Part shown: piece by piece, positions 25,063 through 34,532 of the stretch
How the letters are laid out: every line of letters begins with the position of its first letter
Numbering within the stretch: the stretch's first letter is position 1
Source: Sphingomonas hominis
Lineage (GTDB): Bacteria > Pseudomonadota > Alphaproteobacteria > Sphingomonadales > Sphingomonadaceae
Direction: 5' to 3'
NCBI RefSeq assembly: GCF_013328205.1
Contig: NZ_JABULH010000007.1
Coordinates: forward strand, 1-64,000
DNA: 64,000 bases
Translations under genes and position numbers: made by a program
Notes under the pieces: generated by a model
Database searches by the model: none
Told to the model about the DNA's origin: nothing
What the model saw: the letters and a program-made list of their open reading frames with translations, nothing else

Positions 25063-26199
25063 ATGACCAGCGTCGTGATCGCGGGATACGCCCGCTCTCC
25101 CTTCCACCTTGCCGCCAAGGGCGATCTGGCCCGGGTCCGACCGGACGATCTGGCCGCGCAGGTAATTCGAGGCTTAATTGAAAAGACCGGCATCGACGCG
25201 GCGGAGATCGAGGACGTGATCCTCGGCTGCGCCTTTCCGGAAGGAGAGCAGGGGCTGAACGTGGCGCGCATGATCGGGCTGCTCGCGGACCTGCCGCTGT
25301 CGGTCGGGGGCATGACGGTGAACCGCTTGTGCGGCTCCTCGATGAGCGCGATCCACATCGCGGTAGGCCAAATCCAGATCGGCGCGGGTGACGCGTTCAT
25401 CTGCGCCGGGCTCGAGTCGATGAGCCGCATTCCGATGGGCGGCTACAACCCGTTACCCAGCCCCGCGCTCGCGAAGCAGCGGCCCGGTGCGTACATGGGC
25501 ATGGGCGAGACGGCCGAGAACGTTGCTCAGCAATATCAGATCACTCGCGCCGAGCAGGATGCCTTTGCGGTCAAGAGTCACCACAAGGCCGCCGCCGCGC
25601 GGGCCGCCGGCAAGCTCACGGACGAGATCGTCCCGATCACGACCAAGGCAGGCACCATCGGTGAGGACGGCATCATCCGGTCCGATTCGTCAGTGGAAGT
25701 CCTCGGTGGCCTGAAGCCGGCGTTCAGCCAGGACGGCACGGTGACGGCCGGCACCTCTTCCCCCCTGACCGACGGCGCGTCCGCCGTGCTGGTGACCTCC
25801 GAGGAGTTCGCGACGCGGCACGGCCTCAAGATTCTTGCCCGGATCAAGGCAGTGGGCCTGTCCGGTTGCGAGCCCGAGACGATGGGACTGGGGCCGATCG
25901 GCGCGTCGCGCAAGGCGCTGGAGCGCGCGGGACTGAACGTCGCCGACCTCGACGTGGTGGAGATCAACGAGGCGTTCGCCAGCCAGTCGATCGCCTGCAT
26001 CCGCGACCTCGGCTTGAAGGAGGAGACGATCAACATCGACGGCGGCGCGATCGCGATCGGCCATCCGCTGGGTGCGACGGGCGCGCGGATCGTCGGCAAG
26101 GCGGCGGCGCTGCTGGCGCGCGAGGGTGGCCGCTATGCGCTCGCCACCCAATGCATCGGCGGCGGGCAAGGTATTGCCACGGTGTTGGAGCGCGCCTGA
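25063..26199 (+). CDS. acetyl-CoA acyltransferase (thiolase)
   Basis: A 378-residue thiolase that cleaves 3-ketoacyl-CoA with CoA. Acyl-enzyme cysteine: Cys90 in NRLCGSSMSA. Acid/base residues: His334 in GHPLGATGAR and Cys364 in CIGGGQG, with NEAFASQS before them. The length is slightly short for the family (about 390) but all catalytic motifs are intact. It is the first gene of a fad operon; the bifunctional dehydrogenase/hydratase starts 1 nt after its stop. Together they form the FadAB-type functional pair. FadA-like; the degradative role is supported by the neighbours. Confidence 0.93.
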   Translation: MTSVVIAGYARSPFHLAAKGDLARVRPDDLAAQVIRGLIEKTGIDAAEIEDVILGCAFPEGEQGLNVARMIGLLADLPLSVGGMTVNRLCGSSMSAIHIAVGQIQIGAGDAFICAGLESMSRIPMGGYNPLPSPALAKQRPGAYMGMGETAENVAQQYQITRAEQDAFAVKSHHKAAAARAAGKLTDEIVPITTKAGTIGEDGIIRSDSSVEVLGGLKPAFSQDGTVTAGTSSPLTDGASAVLVTSEEFATRHGLKILARIKAVGLSGCEPETMGLGPIGASRKALERAGLNVADLDVVEINEAFASQSIACIRDLGLKEETINIDGGAIAIGHPLGATGARIVGKAAALLAREGGRYALATQCIGGGQGIATVLERA

Positions 26200-26200
26200 C

Positions 26201-28519
26201 ATGAGCGAGCCGATTCGAAAGGTGTGCGTCATCGGTGCGGGCGTGATGGGCGCCGGCATCGCGGCGCAGGTCGCCAACGCGGGCATTCCGGTGCTGCTGC
26301 TTGATGTCGCCGCGAAGGAAGGCGCCGATCGCGATGCGGTGGCGAAAGGCGCGGTTGCGAAAATGCTGAAGACCGACCCGGCGCCCTTCATGTCGAAGCG
26401 GGCGGCAAAGCTGGTCGAGACGGGCAACATCGACGATCATCTCGACCGCGTCGCCGAATGCGACTGGGTGGTCGAGGCGATCGTGGAACGGCTCGACATC
26501 AAGCAGGCACTGTACGCAAGGCTGGAACAGGTGAAGCGGCCCGGCACGGCGGTGTCGTCCAACACCTCCACCATCCCGCTCGGTCATCTGGTCGAGGGGC
26601 GCGGCGACCAGTTCCGGCGCGACTTCCTCATCACCCATTTCTTCAATCCCCCGCGCTACATGCGCCTGATCGAGATCGTGCGCGGGCCGGCCACCGACCC
26701 GGTGGTCGCCGACCGGGTCGAGCGCTTCGTCGATCGCTTCATGGGCAAGCGGGTCGTGCCCGCCAAGGATACGCCCGGCTTCATCGCCAACCGGATCGGC
26801 ACCTACTGGCTGGCGGTGGCGATCAACGCCGCCATGGACCAGGGCCTCACCGTCGAGGAGGCCGACCAGATCGGTGGCCGGCCGATGGGCGTGCCGAAGA
26901 CGGGCATCTTCGGGCTGATCGACCTCGTCGGCGTCGACCTGATGCCGCTCCTGTCGAAGAGCCTGTCCGCCACCCTGCCGCAGGGCGATCCGTATTTCGA
27001 TACGGTGCGGCCGATGCCGCTGGTCGACCGGATGATCGCGGACGGGTTCACGGGGCGCAAGGGTAAGGGCGGCTTCTACGCCTTCGACAAGGCGACGCGG
27101 ACGAAGAAGGCGGTGGACCTGTCGACGGGGGAATATCGCGCGAGCGTCAAGCCCGCGTCGCTGCCCCGCGCGGCGGAGAAGGATCTGGCCGCGTTGGTCG
27201 CCGCGCCCGGCAAGGTCGGCGCTTATGCGTGGGAGATCCTCGGCAAGGTTCTCGCCTATGCCGCCATGCTGGTCGGCGAGGCGGCCGACGACGTCGTCGC
27301 GATCGATGACGCGATGAAGCTCGGCTACAACTGGAAACAGGGGCCATTCGAGCTGATCGACCGGCTGGGGCCAAGCGCGCTGGCGCGGCGGCTGGCGGCG
27401 GAGGGCCGGACGGTGCCGCCGATCCTGGTGACCGCCGGGGATCGCCCTTTCTATCGGGTGGAGGGCGGCCGGCGCCAGTATCTCGCCGCCACGGGCGAGT
27501 ATCGCGAGGTGGCCCGGCCCGAGGGCGTGTTGCTGCTGGAGGATGTGAAGCGGGGCGCCGAGCCGGTGATCCGCAATGGCTCCGCCGCGCTGTGGGACGT
27601 GGGCGACGGAGTCGCGTGCCTGGAATTCACGGCCAAGATGAATGCGCTGGACGAGGAGGTCGCCAAGCTGATCGGCCAGGCGATCCCGCTGGTCAAGGCG
27701 CGGTTCAAGGCGCTGGTGATCTATAACGAAGGCAGCAACTTCTCGGTCGGCGCCAATCTGGGCCTCGCCATGTTCGCGGTGAACATCGCCGCCTGGAGCG
27801 AGATCGACCGGCTGATCGCCGCCGGGCAGCAGGCGTACAAGGCGCTGAAATACGCGCCGTTCCCGGTCGTGGCCGCTCCCGCGGGCATGGCGCTGGGCGG
27901 GGGGTGCGAGATCCTGCTTCATGCCGACGCCATCCAGGCGCATGCCGAAAGCTATGTCGGGCTGGTCGAATGCGGCGTCGGGCTGATCCCCGGCTGGGGT
28001 GGCAACGGCGAGATGCTCGATCGTCTTGCCAGGTCGCCGGCCGTGCCGAATGGCCCGATGCCCGCCGTCGCGAAGGCGTTCGAGATGATCTCGACGGCGC
28101 AGGTGTCGAAATCGGCGGCCGAGGCGAAGGAGATGCTGTTCCTGCGCGCCTCGGACGGCATCACCATGAACCGTGACCGCCTGCTCGCCGATGCTAAGAA
28201 CAAGGCGCTCTCGCTGGTCGAGGGATATTGCGCGCCCGACAAGCCGGTATTCCGCCTGCCGGGTGAAAGCGGGCGTGTCGGCATTGCCGGGGTCGTCGCC
28301 GATTTCCGCAAAAAAGGGGTGGCCACCCCCTATGACACCGTGGTCGCGGAGCGGCTGGCGACCGTACTGACCGGCGGCAACGCCGATCTGGTCGACACCG
28401 TCACCGAGGACCAGCTGCTGGTGCTGGAGCGCAACGCGTTCATGGCCAGCGTCAAGGACGCGCGCACCCAGGCACGGGTCGAGCACATGCTCGAAACCGG
28501 CAAGCCGCTGCGCAACTGA
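26201..28519 (+). CDS. 3-hydroxyacyl-CoA dehydrogenase / enoyl-CoA hydratase fusion
   Basis: A 772-residue bifunctional enzyme from ATG 26201; an upstream in-frame extension is thiolase antiphase and is rejected. Domain order is dehydrogenase first: NAD-binding CVIGAGVMGAGIAAQVANAG at residues 7-26, catalytic region FLITHFFNPPRYMRLIEIV and NRIGTYWLAVAINAAMD. The hydratase domain follows near residue 460 onward (ALGGGCEILLHADAI, then LVECGVGLIPGWGGNGEM). This order matches FadN-type rather than E. coli FadB-type proteins. It hydrates enoyl-CoA and oxidises 3-hydroxyacyl-CoA with NAD+. Coupled with the thiolase upstream and acyl-CoA dehydrogenase 18 bp downstream. Confidence 0.93.
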   Translation: MSEPIRKVCVIGAGVMGAGIAAQVANAGIPVLLLDVAAKEGADRDAVAKGAVAKMLKTDPAPFMSKRAAKLVETGNIDDHLDRVAECDWVVEAIVERLDIKQALYARLEQVKRPGTAVSSNTSTIPLGHLVEGRGDQFRRDFLITHFFNPPRYMRLIEIVRGPATDPVVADRVERFVDRFMGKRVVPAKDTPGFIANRIGTYWLAVAINAAMDQGLTVEEADQIGGRPMGVPKTGIFGLIDLVGVDLMPLLSKSLSATLPQGDPYFDTVRPMPLVDRMIADGFTGRKGKGGFYAFDKATRTKKAVDLSTGEYRASVKPASLPRAAEKDLAALVAAPGKVGAYAWEILGKVLAYAAMLVGEAADDVVAIDDAMKLGYNWKQGPFELIDRLGPSALARRLAAEGRTVPPILVTAGDRPFYRVEGGRRQYLAATGEYREVARPEGVLLLEDVKRGAEPVIRNGSAALWDVGDGVACLEFTAKMNALDEEVAKLIGQAIPLVKARFKALVIYNEGSNFSVGANLGLAMFAVNIAAWSEIDRLIAAGQQAYKALKYAPFPVVAAPAGMALGGGCEILLHADAIQAHAESYVGLVECGVGLIPGWGGNGEMLDRLARSPAVPNGPMPAVAKAFEMISTAQVSKSAAEAKEMLFLRASDGITMNRDRLLADAKNKALSLVEGYCAPDKPVFRLPGESGRVGIAGVVADFRKKGVATPYDTVVAERLATVLTGGNADLVDTVTEDQLLVLERNAFMASVKDARTQARVEHMLETGKPLRN

Positions 28520-28537
28520 TCGAAGAGGTAGCCGCCG

Positions 28538-30334
28538 ATGCAAATCTATTCCGCGCCGCTCCGGGACATGCGCTTCGTCCTGCACGAGCTGTTCGCCGAC
28601 GATCAGTTCGACGCGAGCGCCGCCTTCGCTGAGTTCACCCCCGACCTGTACGATGCCGTGCTGGAGGAAGCCGGTCGCATGGCGAAGGACGTCCTGTTGC
28701 CGCTGAACGCAAGCGGCGATCTGGAAGGATGCCGGCTCGAGAACGGCGTCGTGCGGACGCCCGCGGGTTTTCCCGAGGCGTATCGGCAGTTCCGCGACGG
28801 CGGCTGGGCGGCGCTCGCCTCCGCGCCCGAATGGGGTGGGCAGGGATTGCCCGAGACGCTGAACAAGCTGGTGGAGGAGATGATCTGCTCCGCCAACCTA
28901 TCGTTCGGCCTGTACCCCGGCCTGACTCACGGCGCCACCACCGCGATCGAGGGACACGGATCGGAGGATCTGAAGCGGGCCTACCTGCCCAGGATGGTCA
29001 GCGGTGAATGGTCGGGGACCATGTGCCTGACCGAGCCCCATTGCGGCACCGACCTGGGCCTGCTCCGCACCCGCGCGGTGCCGCAGGACGACGGCAGCTA
29101 TCGCGTGTCCGGGTCCAAGATCTTCATCTCGGCAGGAGACCACGACCTGACCGACAACGTGATTCACCTTGTCCTTGCGCGCTTGCCCGACGCCCCCGCG
29201 GGGGTGAAGGGTATCAGCCTGTTCCTGGTGCCCAAGTTCCTGCCCCGGGACGACGGCAGCTTCGGCCCGCATAACGGCGTGTCGGTCGCCGGCATTGAAC
29301 ACAAGATGGGGCTGAAGGCGTCGGCGACGTGCCAGATGCAGTTCGACGACGCAACCGGCTGGATCGTCGGCGAGCCGAACAAGGGGCTCGCCGCGATGTT
29401 CACCATGATGAACACCGAACGCGTCTCGGTCGGCATCCAGGGGCTCGGCGTCGGCGAGATCGCCTATCAGTCCGCTGTCGCCTACGCGCGCGAGCGGCAG
29501 CAGGGCCGCGCGCTGACCGGCCCCAAGCGCCCTGATCTGCCCGCCGATCCAATCATCGTCCACCCCGATGTGCGCCGGATGCTGATGACCATGCGCGTCT
29601 ATGCCGAGGGGTGCCGCGCGGTAGGCCAGTGGACATCGCGGGCGCTGGACGCGGAGAAGCATGCGCCCGACCCGGAGCTGCGCGCCCGCGCGACCGATTT
29701 CATCGCGCTGATGACGCCCGTCGTGAAGGCGCTGTTCACCGATCTGGCGTCGGAGGCCGCGAACCTCTGCGTCCAGACCTATGGCGGCCACGGCTATATC
29801 CGCGAGCATGGCGTCGAGCAGTTCGTTCGCGACGCCCGCATCACCCAGATCTATGAAGGCACCAACGGCGTCCAGGCGCTGGACCTGGTCGGGCGCAAGA
29901 TGCCCGCCAACATGGGTCGGGCGATGCGGCCTTTCTTCCACGCCGTGTCGAACCTGTGTGAGGAGATGGCGGGCAGCACGGACAAGACGCTCGCGGCGCA
30001 GACCGCAGCGCTGCACCAGGCGTTCGGCGCACTCCAACTCACCACCGCGACGATCGCTCGCAAGGCGATGAAGAATGCGGACGAGGCCGGGGCGGCGGCA
30101 ACTGATTATCTGAAGATGCTGGGACTGGTCGCGATAGGCTACACCTTCCTTCGGGCCGCGCGGATCGCCACGGACCGGCTTGCCGAAGGAAGTGCCGACG
30201 CCGCCTTCTACCGAGCCAAGCTGGCGACCGCGGCCTTTTTCTTCGATCGCATCCTGCCGCAGGCGACGGGGAGTTTCCTGGTCATCAAGGCGGGCAGCAG
30301 ATCGACCATGGCGCTCGCAGAGGAGCTGTTCTGA
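28538..30334 (+). CDS. acyl-CoA dehydrogenase (about 600-residue type)
   Basis: A 598-residue FAD enzyme of the long acyl-CoA dehydrogenase class with an extra C-terminal domain. Motifs: GTMCLTEPHCGTDLGLLRT (FAD/substrate), KIFISAGDHDLTDNVIHLVLA, GHGYIREHGVEQFVRDARI and QIYEGTNGVQALDLVGRK, where the glutamate is the expected catalytic base. It introduces the 2,3-double bond in acyl-CoA and passes electrons to ETF, whose subunits are encoded at 32.2-33.9 kb. The C-terminal 130 residues are a four-helix-like extension typical of this subclass. Confidence 0.93.
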   Translation: MQIYSAPLRDMRFVLHELFADDQFDASAAFAEFTPDLYDAVLEEAGRMAKDVLLPLNASGDLEGCRLENGVVRTPAGFPEAYRQFRDGGWAALASAPEWGGQGLPETLNKLVEEMICSANLSFGLYPGLTHGATTAIEGHGSEDLKRAYLPRMVSGEWSGTMCLTEPHCGTDLGLLRTRAVPQDDGSYRVSGSKIFISAGDHDLTDNVIHLVLARLPDAPAGVKGISLFLVPKFLPRDDGSFGPHNGVSVAGIEHKMGLKASATCQMQFDDATGWIVGEPNKGLAAMFTMMNTERVSVGIQGLGVGEIAYQSAVAYARERQQGRALTGPKRPDLPADPIIVHPDVRRMLMTMRVYAEGCRAVGQWTSRALDAEKHAPDPELRARATDFIALMTPVVKALFTDLASEAANLCVQTYGGHGYIREHGVEQFVRDARITQIYEGTNGVQALDLVGRKMPANMGRAMRPFFHAVSNLCEEMAGSTDKTLAAQTAALHQAFGALQLTTATIARKAMKNADEAGAAATDYLKMLGLVAIGYTFLRAARIATDRLAEGSADAAFYRAKLATAAFFFDRILPQATGSFLVIKAGSRSTMALAEELF

Positions 30335-30409
30335 CCAGCCCGCCGACGATCCAACGATAACAGAAACGGGTCGTACTCGCCCGGCCCAAAACAAGGAGAG
30401 AAGAAGGCC

Positions 30410-30817
30410 ATGTCCATGATGTTGCTCGCCCTGGCGCTGATGGCCGGCAACCCTCCGGCGGAGACGGTGATCGGCCGCTGGCGGACAGAGACGCGCGGCG
30501 GGGTCGTGGACATCCAGCGGTGCGGCGCCTCCATCTGCGGGCGCTTGGTCAGTTCCGACAAGCTGCGCAGAGACCCGACGCTGAAGGATGGCAACAACCG
30601 CGACGCGGCACAGCGTGACCGTCCCTTGCGCGGGCTACTCATGCTGAGCGGCTTCTCACGTGACGGCGAGGTCTGGAGCGGCGGCCGGATCTACAATGCG
30701 GATGATGGAAAGACGTATGGCGCCAAGCTGACGCCGATCGGCCGCGATCAGCTCAAAGTGCGTGGCTGCGTGTTCGTGCCGTTGTGCAAGACGCAGACCT
30801 GGACCCGCATCCCCTGA
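30410..30817 (+). CDS. DUF2147 exported protein
   Basis: A 135-residue protein with a short hydrophobic N-terminus (MSMMLLALALMAGNPPAE) that looks like a signal peptide, then the DUF2147 pattern: VIGRWRTETRGGVVDIQRCGASICGRLV, then GEVWSGGRIYNADDGKTYGAKLTP and LKVRGCVFVPLCKTQTWTR. Such small beta-barrel-like proteins are periplasmic and of unknown function. Preceded by AAGGAGAG. It lies within the beta-oxidation cluster, just before the FadL porin gene, so a link to lipid or membrane handling is possible. Confidence 0.85.
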   Translation: MSMMLLALALMAGNPPAETVIGRWRTETRGGVVDIQRCGASICGRLVSSDKLRRDPTLKDGNNRDAAQRDRPLRGLLMLSGFSRDGEVWSGGRIYNADDGKTYGAKLTPIGRDQLKVRGCVFVPLCKTQTWTRIP

Positions 30818-30851
30818 TACTCCCCCCGTTTTCCGTGCCTGTGAGAGTAGC

Positions 30852-32153
30852 ATGACCCATTCTTTTCGCGCGGCCTTGGCCGCTACGGTCGTTGTTTATT
30901 CCCTTACCCTGTCGGCCCAGGCGCATGCCCAGGCATTCTATCTGCAGGAGCAATCCGCACGCGCAGCCGGTCGCGCCTTTTCCGGCGAGGTGGCGGATAC
31001 GGGAGCGGCATCCTTGTGGTGGAACCCCGCGGCTATCGCTGACACAAACGAGCGGGAGGTGACGATCAGTGCCGCTGCGATCCTGCCCCGGGGCAGGGTC
31101 GTCGACCAGGGAACGCTGATCCGGCGACCCGGCCAGCCGTTCGCGCCAGTCGGCGGCGACGGAGTCTCGCGTAATCCGATCAACAACGGCGTGCTGCCAT
31201 CAGGCGCGATCGCGCTGCCGCTGACCAACCGCATCGCCGTGGGTCTAGCGGTGACGTCGCCCTACAGCTTCACGACCGACTATGACGATGACAGCTGGGC
31301 GCGATATTCGGCAGACCGGACCAAACTCAGAACGATCGACATCCAGCCCTCGCTTGGCATCGCGCTGACCGACTGGCTGCGGGTCGGCGGGGCAGTCAAC
31401 GTCGAGTACACCGACGCCAGCCTCAGCAACAAGCTGCCGAACCTGTCGGCCGCGCTGCACGACGGGGAACAGCGGCTCGCTGGCGACGGTTGGGATCTCG
31501 GCTGGACGGCGGGTGTACAGCTCCATCATCAGTGGGCGATCGTGGGCATCGCGTACAAGTCGGCCATCGAGCATCATCTGAAGGGCGAGCTGGAAACCTC
31601 CGGTCTTGCGGGTCCGCTCGCCGCTTCCAACCGAACCGTTTCCGATGCGCGTGCCTCCTTCTACACGCCCGCGCAGATCATCGTCGGCGGCCGCTTCCGC
31701 GCGTCCGATGCGCTGACGCTGAATACCCAGGTGGTCCGCTACACCTGGAGCAAGTTTGACGCGATCCGGCTCGGCGCGCCCATCAACACGGCCATCCCGG
31801 AGAATTATCGCGACAGCTGGAGCCTGGCGGGCGGTGTGGATTATGCCGTGTCCCCGGCCGTGACGCTGCGCGCGGGCGTGCAGCATGCCATCACTCCCAC
31901 GCGAAACGGCGATCGCGACGCGCGCGTGCCGGATTCCGACCGGTGGAATTACGGCGCCGGCGCGACGTTCAAGCTCACATCGGGCCTGTCGATCGACGCC
32001 GCCGCGAACTATGTCGACTTCAAGGATGCGACCATCGACCGGATCACCGCAGCCTATGCGGGCACGGCGGTGCAGACGCCGATCGTGACCGACGGCTCGC
32101 TGAAGGATGCCCACGCGGTGGTCCTGTCCCTTGGCGCTCGGCTGACGTTCTGA
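30852..32153 (+). CDS. fadL: FadL-family outer-membrane fatty-acid transporter
   Basis: A 433-residue outer-membrane protein from ATG 30852. A signal peptide (MTHSFRAALAATVVVYSLTLSAQAHA) precedes the FadL hallmark QAFYLQEQSARAAGRAFSGEVADTGAASLWWNPAAI, which forms the N-terminal hatch. The rest is alternating beta strands ending in a C-terminal aromatic (LGARLTF). It should admit long-chain fatty acids or other hydrophobic compounds, feeding the ligase and beta-oxidation enzymes encoded around it. The gene precedes etfB by 12 bp, so it is in the same operon. Confidence 0.92.
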   Translation: MTHSFRAALAATVVVYSLTLSAQAHAQAFYLQEQSARAAGRAFSGEVADTGAASLWWNPAAIADTNEREVTISAAAILPRGRVVDQGTLIRRPGQPFAPVGGDGVSRNPINNGVLPSGAIALPLTNRIAVGLAVTSPYSFTTDYDDDSWARYSADRTKLRTIDIQPSLGIALTDWLRVGGAVNVEYTDASLSNKLPNLSAALHDGEQRLAGDGWDLGWTAGVQLHHQWAIVGIAYKSAIEHHLKGELETSGLAGPLAASNRTVSDARASFYTPAQIIVGGRFRASDALTLNTQVVRYTWSKFDAIRLGAPINTAIPENYRDSWSLAGGVDYAVSPAVTLRAGVQHAITPTRNGDRDARVPDSDRWNYGAGATFKLTSGLSIDAAANYVDFKDATIDRITAAYAGTAVQTPIVTDGSLKDAHAVVLSLGARLTF

Positions 32154-32165
32154 GGAGAGGTTCCA

Positions 32166-32915
32166 ATGAAGGTTCTGGTACCGGTCAAGCGGGTGCTTGA
32201 CTACAATGTGAAGCCCCGGGTGAAGGCGGACGGGTCGGGTGTAGACCTTGCCAACGTCAAGATGAGCATGAACCCCTTCGACGAGATCGCGGTCGAGGAG
32301 GCGATCCGGCTGAAGGAAAAGGCCGGCGTCATCGAGATCGTGGTCGTGTCGATCGGCGAGGCCAAATCGCAGGAGACATTGCGCACCGCGCTCGCGATGG
32401 GCGCCGACCGCGCGATCCTGGTGACGAGCGAACAGAAGGTCGAGCCGCTGAGCGTCGCCAAGATCCTGGCGAAGATCGTGGAAGAGGAGCAGCCCGCCCT
32501 CGTCATCCTCGGCAAGCAGGCGATCGACGACGACAACAACCAGACCGGCCAGATGCTTGCCGGGCTGCTCGGCTGGGGCCAGGGGACGTTCGCGTCCAAG
32601 GTCGAGCTGGCAAGCGACAGCGTCACCGTGACGCGCGAGGTCGATGGTGGGCTGGAAACCGACAGGTTCCCACTGCCCGCGATCGTCACCACCGACCTGC
32701 GGTTGAACGAGCCGCGCTATGCCTCGCTGCCCAACATCATGAAGGCCAAGAGCAAGCCGCTCGCGAACAAGACGCCGGCCGATTACGGCGTGGACGTGAC
32801 GCCGCGCATCACCACCCTGAAGGTGGTAGAACCCGGCAAACGCCAGGCGGGAGTCAAGGTCGCCGATGTGGACGAGCTGGTGATGAAGCTCCATGCGATG
32901 GGCATCGCTAAGTAA
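32166..32915 (+). CDS. etfB: electron transfer flavoprotein beta subunit
   Basis: A 249-residue ETF beta subunit: [18 protein letters not shown] at the start, the signature [12 protein letters not shown] ... [18 protein letters not shown], and the AMP-binding region [32 protein letters not shown]. It accepts electrons from the acyl-CoA dehydrogenase as heterodimer with EtfA. Preceded by GAGAGGTTCC as ribosome-binding site. The two etf genes are 65 bp apart with a sphingomonad-type intergenic repeat in between. Confidence 0.95.
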   Translation: MKVLVPVKRVLDYNVKPRVKADGSGVDLANVKMSMNPFDEIAVEEAIRLKEKAGVIEIVVVSIGEAKSQETLRTALAMGADRAILVTSEQKVEPLSVAKILAKIVEEEQPALVILGKQAIDDDNNQTGQMLAGLLGWGQGTFASKVELASDSVTVTREVDGGLETDRFPLPAIVTTDLRLNEPRYASLPNIMKAKSKPLANKTPADYGVDVTPRITTLKVVEPGKRQAGVKVADVDELVMKLHAMGIAK

Positions 32916-32929
32916 GCACAACTCTCACC

Positions 32930-32953
32930 CGTTCGGGCTGAGCCTGTCGGACG
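32930..32953. repeat. sphingomonad-type intergenic repeat, single copy
   Basis: The core CCGTTCGGGCTGAGCCTGTC followed by GGAC matches a GC-rich dispersed motif (variants CCGTTCGTGCTGAGC..GTCGAAG) that I recall as frequent between genes in Sphingomonadales genomes. It lies between etfB and etfA. Only one copy is seen in the window; no function is claimed. Confidence 0.55.
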
Positions 32954-32980
32954 ATGTGCCGAGAAAAAGGGGCAGAGGAT

Positions 32981-33910
32981 ATGAAGACGCTGGTCTGGGT
33001 CGAGCATGACGGCTCGACGGTGAAGGATGCGACGCTAGCCGCGGTAACCGCCGCGTCGAAGCTGGGCGGGGTCGACCTGCTGGTCGCGGGTCAGGGCGTG
33101 GATGGGGTCGCTGAGGCCGCTGCGCAGATCGCGGGTGTCGGCACGGTGCACGTCGCGGACGATGCAGCCTATGCCCACGCGCTGGCCGAGAATGTCGCGC
33201 CGCTGGTGATGCAGCTGATGGACGACCACGACGCCTTCGTTGCGGCGGCCACGACGACGGGCAAGAACATCGCGCCGCGGGTCGCCGCGTTGCTCGACGT
33301 AATGCAGATCAGCGACATCCTGTCGGTCGAGGGCGAGGAAAGCTTCACCCGCCCGATCTATGCCGGCAACGCGATCGCGACGGTGCAGACCTCCGACGCG
33401 AAAAAGGTCGTCACCGTCCGCACCACGGCGTTCGAGAAGGCGGCGGCGAGCGGCGGGTCGGGCACGGTCGAGGCAGTCGCGTCTACCGGTGAGGAGGGCT
33501 TGTCGACCTTTGTCGGCTCGGAGATTGCGGCGAACGCGCGGCCGGAGCTGACCAGCGCCAAGGTGATCGTCTCGGGCGGGCGGGCGCTCGGGTCGGGCGA
33601 GAAGTTCCATGAACTGATCGAGCCGCTCGCCGACAAGCTCGGCGCCGGCGTCGGCGCCAGCCGCGCGGCGGTGGATGCGGGTTATGTTCCCAACGATTAC
33701 CAGGTCGGGCAGACGGGAAAGATCGTGGCGCCGGAAGTGTACGTCGCGGTCGGGATTTCCGGCGCGATCCAGCACCTGGCGGGCATGAAGGACTCCAAGG
33801 TAATCGTGGCGATCAACAAGGATGAGGACGCGCCGATATTCCAGGTGGCGGACATCGGCCTGGTCGGCGACCTGTTCAAGGTGGTGCCGGAGTTGACGGA
33901 GAAGCTGTAG
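32981..33910 (+). CDS. etfA: electron transfer flavoprotein alpha subunit
   Basis: A 309-residue ETF alpha subunit from ATG 32981, preceded by GGCAGAGG; an upstream in-frame ATG adds nine non-conserved residues. The N-terminal domain ([20 protein letters not shown]) is followed by the FAD-binding C-terminal domain: [87 protein letters not shown]. It carries electrons from acyl-CoA dehydrogenase to ETF-quinone oxidoreductase, which is not encoded in this window. Last gene of the cluster. Confidence 0.95.
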   Translation: MKTLVWVEHDGSTVKDATLAAVTAASKLGGVDLLVAGQGVDGVAEAAAQIAGVGTVHVADDAAYAHALAENVAPLVMQLMDDHDAFVAAATTTGKNIAPRVAALLDVMQISDILSVEGEESFTRPIYAGNAIATVQTSDAKKVVTVRTTAFEKAAASGGSGTVEAVASTGEEGLSTFVGSEIAANARPELTSAKVIVSGGRALGSGEKFHELIEPLADKLGAGVGASRAAVDAGYVPNDYQVGQTGKIVAPEVYVAVGISGAIQHLAGMKDSKVIVAINKDEDAPIFQVADIGLVGDLFKVVPELTEKL

Positions 33911-33930
33911 GAGGGACGAAGGCCGCGAAG

Positions 33931-34200
33931 TCAGCTGCGCGCCGGCGCTTCCGCCAGCACGCGGAGTTCGGCCGGCAGCGCGGCTCCGTCGCGCAACGTG
34001 CCATCCGTTGCCACTCCGGGGCCGCCGGACGTTGCCTCACCACGTCCCTTTTCCAGTGCGCGGAACCGGTGGAGCAGTGGTTCGGTATACCCGTTCGGCT
34101 GCTCCGCCCCCTCGAACACCAGCGCGCGGGCCGCCTGCATCGCAAGGCTGTCCGCGGTGAGCGGCCGGTAGGCGGGATCGCCGGCGTTCTGGTGTCCGGT
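33931..34200 (-). pseudogene. glcB: malate synthase G, C-terminal remnant
   Basis: The remnant begins [16 protein letters not shown] and continues through [28 protein letters not shown]. This closely follows the C-terminus of E. coli GlcB as I recall it ([13 protein letters not shown] ... [18 protein letters not shown]). About 35 further residues ([12 protein letters not shown] ...) have no counterpart. Everything upstream, more than 600 residues including the active site, is missing. The transposon end lies about 30 bp away at 34229. It is convergent with etfA. Confidence 0.75.
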
Positions 34201-34228
34201 CAGAGGAGGTTCTAAATCGTACGCTAAG

Positions 34229-34305
34229 TGTGACGGCCTGCAATGATGATCGGTTCGACGCGAGATAAAGGGCGCACTCTGGCGCATAGTCTGTGAGACC
34301 GTCGA
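34229..34305 (+). repeat. left terminal inverted repeat of the transposon
   Basis: Aligns, with about three-quarters identity by eye, to the reverse complement of 41068-41144. Shared blocks are CGGCCTGCAATGATG, CGCGAGAT, TCTGGCGCA and GTGAGACCG. Additional GTGAGACC-like sites follow at about 34345-34366, 34385-34395 and 34449-34460. Confidence 0.8.
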
Positions 34306-34532
34306 GGTGCTTGGGCGCACGTTATTCGAGAACCAGCGTACGATCTTTGAGACGGACGCGAGACGGTCATCAGTCAGCGCACGCTTTGTGAGACCTTCAA
34401 ATCGGCACCGGCGACGCGCATCCGTCGCTGGACTGTGCGCATGTTACGATCGTGAGAGCCCCATTGATGTGACGCCGAGTTAGCGGCTATCGCCTTCGGA
34501 CCCACTGAATTGGTGTTCATTGGACCGCTTAA
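34306..34532. other. subterminal region with repeated transposase-site-like motifs
   Basis: No gene. It contains CTTTGAGACG, ACGCGAGACGG, TTTGTGAGACC and ATCGTGAGAGCC, all variants of one about 10-bp motif in the same orientation relative to the left end. The mirror-image set is at 40977-41083. Confidence 0.6.

Noticed and set aside
26030-28585. Very long antisense open frame (about 850 codons) on the minus strand
   Set aside because: It mirrors the bifunctional beta-oxidation gene; the product is Arg/His/Gly-rich with no domain. GC-rich third positions make long antisense frames expected here. The same reasoning removes antisense frames over 17.2-18.5, 28.9-30.4 and 31.2-32.9 kb.
34229-34460. 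CRISPR-like spacing of short repeats near 34.3 kb
   Set aside because: The repeats are about 10 bp, degenerate and irregularly spaced, and their mirror set at 41 kb shows they are transposon-end sites. No true CRISPR array was seen anywhere.
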